64,000 nt of DNA from Parvularcula mediterranea (GCF_013085255.1 NZ_JABFCX010000003.1:1-64000), one strand, 5' to 3'. Positions 17,776 through 27,034 are shown, counted from the first letter of the stretch. Notes: generated from the sequence alone by a model not told the origin. A program made the numbers and translations.

Positions 17776-18765
17776 ATGAAACTATTCAAGACATTACTCG
17801 CGAGTGCTGCGGGATCAGCACTTCTTGTTTCGGCTGCACAGGGGGCGACGATTTCGCCGACCTTCCAATTCTCCGGCTCAATTCAGGCCGGCGGCGGAGG
17901 CGTCGAAACGCTGGGGCCGGATTATCCAGTTGGAGGAACCGTTCGCCGTTCCAACGGAAACGCTTTCAGTGCCTTCGCAACCGTGACGGCCTCGGGCTTT
18001 GACGATCCGGTTGATGGCGTGACATTCGCGAACGGGGTGACAGCGTTCGGTGGGGCGTCAGCGACTTCCAACAACCGCGTGGTTGTGACTATCACGAACG
18101 AAAGCACAATCGCGGAAACACTTTTCTGGAACGGGACCATCTTTGGCGGTGGTGCAGGGATCGTCGAGCCGAACAGTTCGTGTAACCTTTCCACGCTTGA
18201 TATGTGTATCGACTACAGCGCGCCTGGAGGTGCACACGACGCTTCCGCACAGGTGGTCTTTGGGGCGACCCTCGACAGCACATCTCTCTTTGAGGGGGAG
18301 ATTTCCGTCAGTGATACTGTTCAGACCTCGTCATTCTCGGGCATAGAGCTCGAAAACTTCAGGCTCGCCGATGGCTCCAACGGCGACGTCGTCAACAGTC
18401 AGTACTACTGGTGGGACGAAACCAAGTTCGGGATTGACCTTGGCACCTTGGCTGCGGGTGAGAGCAAGACACTCGAATTCTTCGTCATGACGTCAGCGAT
18501 AGCCTCGAGCGCCGACGGCTGTGCGCCCTTTGAGGGCGGTCCTCTGGTCTGCATCGGTGCGCAAGCTGGGTTTGGCGATCCTGACTCTAACGGCGGCAAT
18601 CAGCTGTCATCGGGTCTGAGCTATCGCTCGCTCTCCTTCAGTTCGTCTACGGACAACGCCATGGCGATCAGCGCCGAAGCCGTCCCCATCCCCGGGGGCA
18701 TCTGGCTCTTCGCGCCAATGATCGCAGGCGGTCTAGGCTGGAAGCGGATCAAAAAGAAAGGCTAG
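17776..18765 (+). CDS. Exported protein with PEP-CTERM/VPLPA-type C-terminal sorting signal
   Basis: The ATG at 17776 starts a 329-residue protein with a standard signal peptide (AAGSALLVSAAQGA). The middle is Ser/Gly/Asn-rich beta-type sequence with several Cys and no recognised domain. The last 27 residues, VPIPGGIWLFAP plus a hydrophobic stretch and the basic end KRIKKKG, fit the tripartite PEP-CTERM (VPLPA variant) signal recognised by exosortase. No exosortase gene is in the window. TTAACCAT, a CtrA half-site-like octamer, lies at 17735-17742 and overlaps the TIR gene's stop codon. The gene begins 37 bases after the TIR-TPR gene. Confidence 0.8.
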   Translation: MKLFKTLLASAAGSALLVSAAQGATISPTFQFSGSIQAGGGGVETLGPDYPVGGTVRRSNGNAFSAFATVTASGFDDPVDGVTFANGVTAFGGASATSNNRVVVTITNESTIAETLFWNGTIFGGGAGIVEPNSSCNLSTLDMCIDYSAPGGAHDASAQVVFGATLDSTSLFEGEISVSDTVQTSSFSGIELENFRLADGSNGDVVNSQYYWWDETKFGIDLGTLAAGESKTLEFFVMTSAIASSADGCAPFEGGPLVCIGAQAGFGDPDSNGGNQLSSGLSYRSLSFSSSTDNAMAISAEAVPIPGGIWLFAPMIAGGLGWKRIKKKG

Positions 18766-18824
18766 GCCCAGCCTGTTCGGCTTTCATTGCGGTAGGATCT
18801 CGGCTCGGCTGGTTCAGCCGGAAA

Positions 18825-18914
18825 TGGCGGAGGAGGAGGGATTCGAACCCCCGGGACGCGTAAACGCCCAACGGTTTTCAAGACCGCCGCATTCGACCAC
18901 TCTGCCACTCCTCC
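18825..18914 (-). tRNA. tRNA-Ser(UGA)
   Basis: Read on the minus strand, the acceptor GGAGGAG pairs with CTCCTCC, followed by discriminator G and an encoded CCA. The anticodon loop CTTGAAA carries anticodon TGA, closed by the CGGT/ACCG part of its stem. The long variable arm and the T-loop GGTTCGAATCC are class II features expected of tRNA-Ser. Confidence 0.96.
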
Positions 18915-18971
18915 GGCCGAGAGCGCCGCTTAGCTGACCTTTCCGATGTTGGGTAGGGGCTTCGCGCCAAT

Positions 18972-20150
18972 TCAGCTTCTGAGGAGCCCCTGCACCGGCT
19001 GAAGGCTCCTCGACCCAGGGAATACGCGGCTTTCAAGGGCGGCCTCTGTCACGCCGAGATGGTCGTGAAGGAGCCCTTTGAGAAGCCCTTCGGTGGGGTT
19101 CGCAGGGTAGAGGTCTCGGTTCCTGAGGAGGTCGCTGTCCCGCGTTCCGGGCCAGTCGCCGATGATGCGGCCACCACGGACCGCGCCCCCGGCGAGGAAG
19201 CTCGTCCCTCCTGTGCCGTGATCGGTTCCCTTGCTGCCGTTTTCGCGGGCCGTCCTGCCAAACTCGGAAATCGTGACCACCACGGTCTTCTTCCAGCTCG
19301 GACCAAGTGCCTTCTTCAGTGCAAGGATCGAAGAATCAAGGTCACTGAAGAGTTTCCGAGAGCGGAAATTGATCCCGTCATGGGTGTCCCAGCCGTTCGA
19401 TTCCAGAACCGCGACCCGCGGTCCCTCCTTGCTTCTCAGAAGTGTGCCGATGATGTGCGCAGTGTGCGCCATATTCCGACCACGGTTGATGGACCGGGCT
19501 TCCTGCGGGTCGAGGGATACCATTCGGCTATCTTGGATGGCGCTTTCAAACGCTTCCGCGAGCACCGGGTCGCCGGAATAGGCCGTCTGCAGACGGGATA
19601 CGAAGTCTGAACTCAGCGGCGCGGTTTCACTGGGAGCGAAGGTCCGCGTCTTGGCAGGGCCTTGGAGCATGAGGGGTGCAGCCAGCCCGACATTCACCGC
19701 TGTGCGGTCGCCAGCCGATCCGAGCGAAGCGAGGGCGCGGTTGAGGAAGCCGGAACTCGCGCCGAAGGGTTCGCCGCTCCCGTTCTCGAGGAGGTTCTGG
19801 CCGTCGAAGTGGGAGCGGCTCCGGTACCGCGTTGCCACCGCCGGGGCGACGACGAGCTCGCCCTCCTCATAGAGTCTGTGCAGACCCGTGAGCGAAGGAT
19901 GCAGGCCGAACAAGCCATCAAGCTTGAGCGCTCCGCCTTCGGTGCCGGGCGGCGGCACGCCGATCTTTGGGCGTCCGTCGTAGTAGGACCGCTCCGCATA
20001 GGGAGGAAGTGCGTGGAGACCATCCTGGGCACCGCGCTGGATGATAAAGACCAACCTGCGATCAGTCTCGGCTCTTGCGACCGCAGCACCGGGCAGGAGC
20101 GCGACCGAAGCGGCTGCTGTCCCGGAAAGGAAACGCCTGCGGTTCAACAT
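18972..20150 (-). CDS. DUF1501 family protein, Tat-exported
   Basis: About 392 residues, starting with a twin-arginine signal (NRRRFLSG, then a hydrophobic stretch to ARA). The DUF1501 fold is related to sulfatases and alkaline phosphatases. Visible family blocks include VFIIQRGAQDGL, NGWDTHDG, SEFGRTARENGSKGTDHGTGG and GGRIIGDWPG. The start at 20150 has AGAGGAG 6 bases upstream; another ATG 6 bases earlier overlaps the preceding stop. It is translationally linked to the DUF1800 gene upstream. DUF1800/DUF1501 pairs are common in bacteria but have no established biochemical role. Confidence 0.88.
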   Translation of the reverse strand: MLNRRRFLSGTAAASVALLPGAAVARAETDRRLVFIIQRGAQDGLHALPPYAERSYYDGRPKIGVPPPGTEGGALKLDGLFGLHPSLTGLHRLYEEGELVVAPAVATRYRSRSHFDGQNLLENGSGEPFGASSGFLNRALASLGSAGDRTAVNVGLAAPLMLQGPAKTRTFAPSETAPLSSDFVSRLQTAYSGDPVLAEAFESAIQDSRMVSLDPQEARSINRGRNMAHTAHIIGTLLRSKEGPRVAVLESNGWDTHDGINFRSRKLFSDLDSSILALKKALGPSWKKTVVVTISEFGRTARENGSKGTDHGTGGTSFLAGGAVRGGRIIGDWPGTRDSDLLRNRDLYPANPTEGLLKGLLHDHLGVTEAALESRVFPGSRSLQPVQGLLRS

Positions 20151-20152
20151 GG

Positions 20153-21520
20153 TCATCTCCTCTGGAACTCGCGGGAGGCAAGGATGAAGGCAATGGCGTC
20201 GGCCCCCGAAGGTGCGCCGCGCACGACCCGCCTGATCTCGTCGCCAGCGACAGGGCCAATGGTCTGTTCAAGGAAGAGGTCGGGGTTGCGGTCGCGGCCA
20301 TAGCGTTTCGCCAGGAGCTGTGCGACCTCGACCCGCCTCAGGAGCCGCGCAGGAGCGAACCAGACATCCTCCGTGTCCGGCCATCCTTGGGGCGAGGGGG
20401 CCTTGTGGAGCTGCTGGCCCATCTGCATGAGCCCTTGGGAGATGTGCTTGTGATTGATCTCCCCCGGTCCCATCGCGCGCATTCCGGCGACGAGAAATTC
20501 GTAGGGAGACTTGGCCTTCGGGAGCGGCTCCTCCCATGCCTCGGGCAGCTCAATGAGTGCCGCCTGCAAGACCTTGAGGTCTCCGCCTGACTGAAGATAG
20601 ACGCTGGACAGCTTGGCGATGACGTTCTCGGAGGGAGTGTCGCTGACAAAATGCCTTGCGAGTTTCGTCGAAAGGAAACGCGCCGTAGACGGATGAGCTG
20701 CGAGGTCTTCCACGACCGCGCGCAGCTCCGAACCCGGTTCGCCGCGATAGGTCTTGCCAAGGACCGTCTTCGGTCCCGGCTCATGGATCAGGCGATAGAA
20801 GGCTGCGTGTCCCTCCCGCTTTTCGAACTCCATGTTCGGGAAGCGCTTTCTGAAGGTTTTCTCGGCCCGGAACACGTTGGGGCCGGGGAAGGACCAGCCG
20901 GTGAGGATCTTTGCAAGCTCGATGATATCCTGCTGCGTATATCCTCCGTTCACGCCCAAACTGTAAAGCTCGAGGGTTTCACGGGCGAGGTTTTCGTTGA
21001 TCTTGACAGGCCGCCTTTGGCCCACGGGCGAATTGGGGCCGAGGGAGTTGTTGTTGTCGAGATACTCGATCATCGCCGGATGAGTGAGGACCGCATACAG
21101 AAGGTCCGCGAACCGACCACTGACGTGAGGACGAATGGCTTCGCGCTCATAGCTTGGCTGGAGAGCGGTCGTGAGGCCCCGACTCGCGGAGACGTTGAAG
21201 TGGTTGATCCAGAACAGGACCATCCGTTCGGCGAAGGGGTTTTCGCTACCGATCCGGTGAGCGAGCATTGCGTTGACTTCGGACTGGGCCTGCTCCCGCA
21301 GGATCCGCCGGGTCTTCTGCCGGTCAGGTGATGCGGCGCCGGCGAGGGTGCGGGTGATTTTCTCAGAGGGCATCGACGCTTCGACGTCACCGGGAACGCC
21401 TGTCTTACCCACCTGTGCCGAAAGCCAGCCCTTGGGATCGGGGGCAATGCGCTCAAGCTCACCGGACTTAGGCCCAAGGCCAAAGCGGTGCGCGGCGATG
21501 AAGGCATCCCTACTGGTCAT
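20153..21520 (-). CDS. DUF1800 family protein
   Basis: The product has 455 residues matching DUF1800 throughout: the N-terminal AAHRFGLGPKSGEL, the central block MVLFWINHFNVS, NENLARETLELYSLGVNGGYTQQDI, and the C-terminal LLRRVEVAQLLAKRYG. No signal peptide is evident, in contrast to the exported DUF1501 partner. GGAGGAA stands upstream of the ATG. The stop codon overlaps the start region of the DUF1501 gene, so the two form an operon. Function unknown. Confidence 0.88.
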   Translation of the reverse strand: MTSRDAFIAAHRFGLGPKSGELERIAPDPKGWLSAQVGKTGVPGDVEASMPSEKITRTLAGAASPDRQKTRRILREQAQSEVNAMLAHRIGSENPFAERMVLFWINHFNVSASRGLTTALQPSYEREAIRPHVSGRFADLLYAVLTHPAMIEYLDNNNSLGPNSPVGQRRPVKINENLARETLELYSLGVNGGYTQQDIIELAKILTGWSFPGPNVFRAEKTFRKRFPNMEFEKREGHAAFYRLIHEPGPKTVLGKTYRGEPGSELRAVVEDLAAHPSTARFLSTKLARHFVSDTPSENVIAKLSSVYLQSGGDLKVLQAALIELPEAWEEPLPKAKSPYEFLVAGMRAMGPGEINHKHISQGLMQMGQQLHKAPSPQGWPDTEDVWFAPARLLRRVEVAQLLAKRYGRDRNPDLFLEQTIGPVAGDEIRRVVRGAPSGADAIAFILASREFQRR

Positions 21521-21628
21521 CTGGATTGTTCCTCCGCCATGAGTTCACCACAGCGGAGGAGGGGACCGCAAGCTTGCGGCCTGTAACGAAGTGTCCATGC
21601 CGCGCGGGGGCGGCATGGTTGGCTCGCG

Positions 21629-24600
21629 TCAGCCCTCGTCGGAAGCTTCCTCGACCTCCGTCACGTTGTTCTCCGGGCGGCGGTCGATCAGCTTGTTGTA
21701 AGGATCGGCGCCAGCAAATGAGGGCTTCTCGTCGACGGTGAGGACGATGGTCTGCTCTCCCGACACGATGGTCTGGCGCTCGAAGGCGATGATGTGGTCG
21801 TCGCCATCTTTCACGTCCTCGGGATGGGTCGAGAAGACACCGATATCGACGTCCATGCTGAGCGGCTCTTCGCTTTCGTTGCCCTCGCCATCAGCGACGA
21901 GCTTCTTGGCATCGACGACGAGGGTGACTTCCCAGCTTCCACCATCGAGTTCGACCATCTCTGCCGACGTCACATCGACATCGTAGAGAACGATCCGCTC
22001 GAAGAGGTCTTGGATGAGCTGCTCATGCTCCGCGCCTGCTTCCTCGCGGAGGATCGCAAGAAAGTCCGTGGTCCGAGGATAAGGCTTGGAGCGATAGCCC
22101 CACTCCTCGATCATCCGCTTCACGGCACTGTTGACGACCTCTTCGCCAAGCTGATCGCGCAGCAGGTACATCACGTGACCACCTTTTTGGTAGTGGATGT
22201 ATTGCTGGTTCTCGACACGGTAAAGCGGCATCTCCTCGATCGGCTCGTTCGCACGGCCTGAGAGATAGCGGTCGAGCTCATAGCGCAGGAACCGGCGCAT
22301 GTGCTCGCGTCCGAAGACTTCCTCCATGACGAGGAGAGCACCATACTGGGCGAAGCTCTCGATCAGCATGGTGGCGCCTTGCACGTTGGCAGCGGACAGT
22401 TGGTGTCCGAACCATTGGTGCGCGACCTCGTGAGCCGTGACGTAGGTCACAGGGTCGATCGAGTCAGGATCACGCTCTCCGCTGAGATCAGTGATGAAGC
22501 CGATATTCTCCGAGTACGGCACGGTATTCGGGAAGCTCTGGGCAAAGCTTGCCCACGGGAACTCCTGAATACGCATCTGCCGGTACTGGAAGGGCGTGAA
22601 GACCTCGGTGAAGACGTCAAAGCTCGACTTCATCGCCTCGATCATGCGCTCGACATTGTAGGGATGCTTCTCGTCATAGAAGACCTGCAGCTGCACGTCT
22701 TCCATGCCTTCAGGCGCGCGCCAGACATCTTCCTCGACCACGTACTCGGCCGACTGGACCGAGTAGAAGTTTTGGATCGGCACGTCCTGCTCGTAGACGA
22801 AGGTGCGACGGTCGCCATTCGTCTCTTCACTGACGAGGTAACCCGGCGCTATGGCGATCTGGTCGGCATCGGTCGTCACGGTCGCCTTGAAGTCGATCCA
22901 GTCCGCACCGCCGAGGATGCCGACATTGCGGTAGAACTCATCTTCGAGCTTAGGCAGGCGTGGGATCTCTTCGAGCTCCCGCTTCCTCCGCTCGGCACGG
23001 TCGGTAAGGATCTTGCCCGAGCCCCACTCGATCACGGGGAGCAGGCTCGAGTTCATGAACGTGCCGTTCTTGCGGATCGGACCGCCCTGGCTGCCGTTCC
23101 TGAACCCCTCATAGTCGTAGCGGACACTAGCCGTCATCGCCCGCTCTTCGCCCGGCTGGAGAGCTGGGTCGAAGGTGAAGATGTAGTGGGCGTTGTCCGC
23201 ATCTTCCGTCGTCAGCGTGGCGCCTTCGATGGACTGCTCAAGGACCTCAACCTGCCGCGAATAGTCGACATGGGCCGTCCCCATCGGCGCGTCGGTCTTG
23301 TTGGCAATAACGTAGTCAACGGAGAGGTCAGCACGCCGATCATCGGGGAAGAGTTCCGCCGTCAGCTCGACGTCGATGACGCTCGGCATTGGTGTGAACT
23401 CGTACTGGCGGTATGTCTCTTCATAGGCGACGGCGCGCTCTTCGAGCTGGTCTTCGGTCATGTAGGTGTTGATGACGTTCGTGTTGTAGAACACGAAGCC
23501 GCCAAGCCCCGCGAAGACAAGGACGCTGACCGCGAGTGCGACCAGAGAACCACCGCTGAACCGGTCGGGCATGCGCTTGAACCGTGACAGCATCGGATCG
23601 AGGCTTCCCCGGCTCCAGAGAGCAAAGGTGACCAGCCCGAGGATAACCGAGAAGGCGATCCAGTAGGCCGACATCACGAGGGTCGGGTACATAGTCGATC
23701 CGTACCCGTCCATATCCGAATAGTTGAGGTTGATGCCGCTGCCAAAGGTGTAGAGCCAGTGGTTGAAGCCCATCTCGCTGACGGCAATCGACAGGACGAA
23801 GTAGGCGAGAATTGCACCAATGCCCGCCCACTTGTTGTTGAGCAGCACCTGGAAGAACAGCGCCAGGACCGTCAGAAGGCCGAAATTGATCACCATGAAG
23901 AAGAACAGCCGCACCGCGTACTGATCGAGCTCGAGGATCGTGTAGCCGCGGACAAGCTGGCTGATGATCGCCGTTAGCGCAGCGAAGGTTGCGAGCAGCA
24001 CGAGGACGACGAGCGTCGAGAGGTACTTCGACCCGACGAAGACCCATGACGGCGTCGGCGTGGCATCGATGATCTCGTTGAACTTGACCGTCCGCTCACG
24101 CCAGATCAGCTCCGCGGTGTAGTAAACCGCGATGATCAGCGGCACGAAGACGAAAGTGCCCTCGATTGCATTGATCGTCAGCCTCGTCACAGGCAGCGCC
24201 TGCGCGCCGTACCAGCTTTGCAGGAAGGCGAGGGAGCCCACGGTGTTGAACACCGACAGCGCCAGCACGATCCAGAAGGCTACCGACCGGACGATGCCAA
24301 AGACCTCGAACCGCGTCCTCCGGGCGAACTGCTGGAGGTTGCTCGAATAGAGCGGTGCGGGTTCGACCCTCGGCAGGGTGACTTCGCGGAGCGCCGAGCC
24401 GAGCGGGCTCTTCGTCTCTTTCTTGAAACGGGCAAAGCTCGGGCCTCTGATGCCCTTGGGCAGGGCGATGTTGAGGGCGAGGAGCGCCAGCGCGATGCCG
24501 CCCCACAGGAGCCTGTTCTGAAGGAAGATCCCCGTCAGCGGCACGGCCTGCGTGTTCTGTTCGGCAGCGGTCCAGTACCGCGTGATCTCGCCATAGGCAG

Positions 24601-25237
24601 ATAGCCCGAAGGGATCCATGAGCGCAGCCGTTGTCCGCGCTTCAAGCTGGCCGGCAATCAGGTTCGCGATCACGTAGCCGATGAGAAGTGCCACCAGCGC
24701 CACCCACGTGGCGATGAGCGAGCGGGTCATGTTGGCGACGGTGAACAGCAGCGTGCCGATGATCAGCATGTTCAGGCCGCCGATGATCACCGCGATGTAG
24801 AGGATCAGATCCAGCCGGTGGGGACCGAGATTCTCAGGGTCCAGCCAAGGCATCAGCGTACCGAGGGTAAACCCGAGCGGGATGGCTGCAAAGCACATGA
24901 AGGTCGCAAAGAGGCCGCCGAAATAGCGCCCTGTCAGCATGGTCCTTGGAGAGACGGGCAGAGAGCCGAACATCTCGTCCGTCTTGAGACTTTTGTCCCT
25001 TGTCACGCCGGTGGCCATCATCACGACAGGGATGAACATGCCGAAGAGCGACATGATCCCGATGGTGACTGTCGCTGCACCCGGCGAGTTGATGTTCACG
25101 GCTTCGGAAGCGCCGATCTGGATCGAGTCCACCACGACGCTGCCGAAAACCAGCAGGAAGAAGATACCGAAAATGGCGAAGAAGCCGGCGCCCTTAGTCT
25201 GGTAGCCGAGCTCGAACCGGAAGATCGAGGAGAGCAT
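21629..25237 (-). CDS. ABC-2 permease fused to an M1-family aminopeptidase-like domain
   Basis: I start at ATG 25237 (MLSSIFRFELGYQTKG), one base after the ATPase gene's stop; the longer frame to 25333 runs into the ATPase gene and is spurious. The product has 1,202 residues. The first ~600 contain about twelve transmembrane helices in two ABC-2 permease-like halves. The remainder is a large extracytoplasmic M1 (gluzincin) domain with HEVAHQWFGHQ near residue 935 and the third zinc ligand Glu in TMLIESFAQY about 20 residues on, the spacing typical of these fusions rather than of classical M1 enzymes. It presumably exports and/or trims a peptide; the substrate is unknown. It forms an operon with the upstream ATPase gene. 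Confidence 0.88.
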   Translation of the reverse strand: MLSSIFRFELGYQTKGAGFFAIFGIFFLLVFGSVVVDSIQIGASEAVNINSPGAATVTIGIMSLFGMFIPVVMMATGVTRDKSLKTDEMFGSLPVSPRTMLTGRYFGGLFATFMCFAAIPLGFTLGTLMPWLDPENLGPHRLDLILYIAVIIGGLNMLIIGTLLFTVANMTRSLIATWVALVALLIGYVIANLIAGQLEARTTAALMDPFGLSAYGEITRYWTAAEQNTQAVPLTGIFLQNRLLWGGIALALLALNIALPKGIRGPSFARFKKETKSPLGSALREVTLPRVEPAPLYSSNLQQFARRTRFEVFGIVRSVAFWIVLALSVFNTVGSLAFLQSWYGAQALPVTRLTINAIEGTFVFVPLIIAVYYTAELIWRERTVKFNEIIDATPTPSWVFVGSKYLSTLVVLVLLATFAALTAIISQLVRGYTILELDQYAVRLFFFMVINFGLLTVLALFFQVLLNNKWAGIGAILAYFVLSIAVSEMGFNHWLYTFGSGINLNYSDMDGYGSTMYPTLVMSAYWIAFSVILGLVTFALWSRGSLDPMLSRFKRMPDRFSGGSLVALAVSVLVFAGLGGFVFYNTNVINTYMTEDQLEERAVAYEETYRQYEFTPMPSVIDVELTAELFPDDRRADLSVDYVIANKTDAPMGTAHVDYSRQVEVLEQSIEGATLTTEDADNAHYIFTFDPALQPGEERAMTASVRYDYEGFRNGSQGGPIRKNGTFMNSSLLPVIEWGSGKILTDRAERRKRELEEIPRLPKLEDEFYRNVGILGGADWIDFKATVTTDADQIAIAPGYLVSEETNGDRRTFVYEQDVPIQNFYSVQSAEYVVEEDVWRAPEGMEDVQLQVFYDEKHPYNVERMIEAMKSSFDVFTEVFTPFQYRQMRIQEFPWASFAQSFPNTVPYSENIGFITDLSGERDPDSIDPVTYVTAHEVAHQWFGHQLSAANVQGATMLIESFAQYGALLVMEEVFGREHMRRFLRYELDRYLSGRANEPIEEMPLYRVENQQYIHYQKGGHVMYLLRDQLGEEVVNSAVKRMIEEWGYRSKPYPRTTDFLAILREEAGAEHEQLIQDLFERIVLYDVDVTSAEMVELDGGSWEVTLVVDAKKLVADGEGNESEEPLSMDVDIGVFSTHPEDVKDGDDHIIAFERQTIVSGEQTIVLTVDEKPSFAGADPYNKLIDRRPENNVTEVEEASDEG

Positions 25238-25238
25238 C

Positions 25239-26135
25239 TTAGGCAGCCTTCGCCTGGTTCTGGCCGCCGATGGCGCCTCTGATGGTCGCGAAGTAGACGT
25301 CCTCGAGGTTCGGCTCGACCGGCTCGAAGCCATCGCCGGGGTCGCCGTCCGAGTAGGCGCGGATCACGGTCTGGCCCTGGACGAGGCGTGCACTGACGAC
25401 CTGGTGGCGGGCCTGGTGATCGTCGAGCTGCGATTTCTCGATGACCTTACGCCAGATCTTGCCCTGCACGATTTCGACGAGCTCCGAAGGCTTGCCCTTC
25501 ATGGCAATCCGGCCCTGGTTCATGATCGCCATGTCGCGGCAGAGGTCAGCAACGTCCTCAACGATGTGGGTCGACAGGATGACCACGACGTTTTCGCCGA
25601 TCTCCGACAGGAGGTTGTGGAAGCGGTTGCGCTCTTCCGGGTCGAGGCCAGCGGTTGGCTCGTCCACGATGATCAGCTTCGGGTCACCGAGCAGGGCCTG
25701 AGCGATGCCGAAGCGCTGACGCATACCGCCGGAATAGGTGGCAGGGGCTTTCTTGCGGACGTCCCAGAGGTTCGTCTGGCGGAGAAGTTCGTGGACGACC
25801 TCTTTTCGCTCCTTGGCATTCGACAGGCCCTTGAGGACCGCGATGTGATCGAGAAGCTTGATCGCGGAAATCCGGGGATAGACGCCGAAGTCTTGGGGCA
25901 GGTAGCCCAGCTGACGCCTCACCGGGTCAGGGGTCTTCAGGACATCGATATCGCCAAAGGTCACCTCGCCGCGATCTGCGTCCTGGAGCGTCGCAAGGGT
26001 CCGCATCAGGGAGGACTTGCCAGCGCCGTTTGGCCCCAGAAGGCCGAACATGCCCAGCCCCACATCAAGGTCGACTCCGTCGAGAGCCTTGACCCCATTG
26101 GGATACGTCTTGGTCAGTCCTTTGATCTTCAGCAT
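25239..26135 (-). CDS. ABC transporter ATP-binding protein, partner of the M1-fused permease
   Basis: The product has 298 residues with Walker A GPNGAGKSS (~37), the Q-loop region LGYLPQDFG, signature YSGGMRQRFGIAQAL, Walker B LIIVDEPTAGLDPE and the switch His in STHIVED. It belongs to the ABC-2 exporter ATPase group. AAGGGGCT precedes the ATG. The gene is immediately upstream of, and presumably translationally coupled to, the permease/peptidase fusion. Confidence 0.92.
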   Translation of the reverse strand: MLKIKGLTKTYPNGVKALDGVDLDVGLGMFGLLGPNGAGKSSLMRTLATLQDADRGEVTFGDIDVLKTPDPVRRQLGYLPQDFGVYPRISAIKLLDHIAVLKGLSNAKERKEVVHELLRQTNLWDVRKKAPATYSGGMRQRFGIAQALLGDPKLIIVDEPTAGLDPEERNRFHNLLSEIGENVVVILSTHIVEDVADLCRDMAIMNQGRIAMKGKPSELVEIVQGKIWRKVIEKSQLDDHQARHQVVSARLVQGQTVIRAYSDGDPGDGFEPVEPNLEDVYFATIRGAIGGQNQAKAA

Positions 26136-26240
26136 GATAGCCCCTTGATAGTCACGCGTCCTTGAACGCTACCACATATCGTTTTGCGGTAAAGAAAGAA
26201 CAAGAGCCCGCCCAAGGATTTCGTTGCCTGGTCGAGCGAT

Positions 26241-26262
26241 CAAAACGGCCCGGCGGGGCCTG
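26241..26262 (-). terminator. Terminator after the hexapeptide acetyltransferase gene
   Basis: On the minus strand GGCCC, the loop CGCC and GGGCC are followed by GTTTTG, just past the stop codon at 26268. The stem is short but GC-rich and the T-run has four bases. It separates the acetyltransferase from the downstream ABC operon. Confidence 0.65.
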
Positions 26263-26267
26263 CTTTT

Positions 26268-26927
26268 TCAAGCGAGTGCCGCGAGGGCCTCGACGTTGCC
26301 GCCGCAGATCTCAGCTTCGGCGCTGGCGATCTTCTCAGGTGGCCAGTCCCACCACGCAATCCTCAGGAGCTCCGCGATCACCTCGTCGGAGAAGCGCCTA
26401 CGGATGATCCGGGCCGGACTGCCAGCGACGATCGAGTAGGGCGGGATCGTTCCCCCCACCGTGGAGTTCGCACCGACGATTACCCCGTCGCCGAGCGTGG
26501 CTCCGGGAAGGATCGTGGCGCCGTCTCCGATCCAGACATCGTTCCCGATGATCGTATCGGGCCCCGGCCCCGGCATTGAAGGCCGCTCCGTTGGATCGTC
26601 CAGCGAGAACATCATGAATGGAAAGGACGAAATCCCGTCATAGCGATGGTTGGCCGATGCCGTGACGAAACGCACGCCATCCGCGATCTGACAGAATTTG
26701 CCGATCACCAGCTTCTCCGGCGAGACGTCGTAAAGGTAAGGCGCAAGCCTCGCTGCCCAGTCGTCCGGCGGATCGAAGGCGTTGGCGTAGGTATACTCGC
26801 CAACCTCGATACGCGGATGATCGATAACGGCTTTCAGGAATGCGGCACTCTTGTAGGTGCTGCCGTCAGGAAGGGTGATGGGATAGGCGGTATCTGGCGC
26901 GGGTAGCCGCGCGGTGTCGGTAGACAT
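26268..26927 (-). CDS. Vat/CatB-like hexapeptide-repeat acetyltransferase
   Basis: The product has 219 residues with an excellent ribosome site (AGGAGG, 7 bases). It has a left-handed beta-helix of hexapeptide repeats (IIGNDVWIGDGATILPGATLG, then VIVGANSTVGG), the loop with the catalytic-type His (ASANHRYDG, ~93) and the IPPYSIVAGSPARIIRRRF signature. These are features of the xenobiotic acyltransferase group that includes streptogramin (Vat) and chloramphenicol (CatB) acetyltransferases. Many chromosomal members have unknown natural substrates, so antibiotic resistance is possible but unproven. Confidence 0.85.
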   Translation of the reverse strand: MSTDTARLPAPDTAYPITLPDGSTYKSAAFLKAVIDHPRIEVGEYTYANAFDPPDDWAARLAPYLYDVSPEKLVIGKFCQIADGVRFVTASANHRYDGISSFPFMMFSLDDPTERPSMPGPGPDTIIGNDVWIGDGATILPGATLGDGVIVGANSTVGGTIPPYSIVAGSPARIIRRRFSDEVIAELLRIAWWDWPPEKIASAEAEICGGNVEALAALA

Positions 26928-27034
26928 GACAAGCCTCCTGCAAGGTTCTGATCGTTCAGTTGGTCAGATTGCAGACTTGTTCATCGTCCCCTCCATCGGC
27001 TCGGTCTTCGATATGGATACTCAGCGCTAAGCTG

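Noticed and set aside
18825-18971. Integration (att) site at tRNA-Ser
   Set aside because: No integrase gene and no second copy of the tRNA 3' sequence was seen in the window, so it is kept only as a low-interest hypothesis.
22301-23587. 428-codon plus-strand frame opposite the M1-fused permease
   Set aside because: It is antisense to the zinc-peptidase domain with its HEVAH motif, has no start context and no domain.
25238-25333. N-terminal extension of the M1-fused permease
   Set aside because: The 32 extra residues are Ser/Arg-rich, overlap the ATPase gene's coding end and lack a ribosome site. The ATG at 25237 right after the ATPase stop is the natural start.
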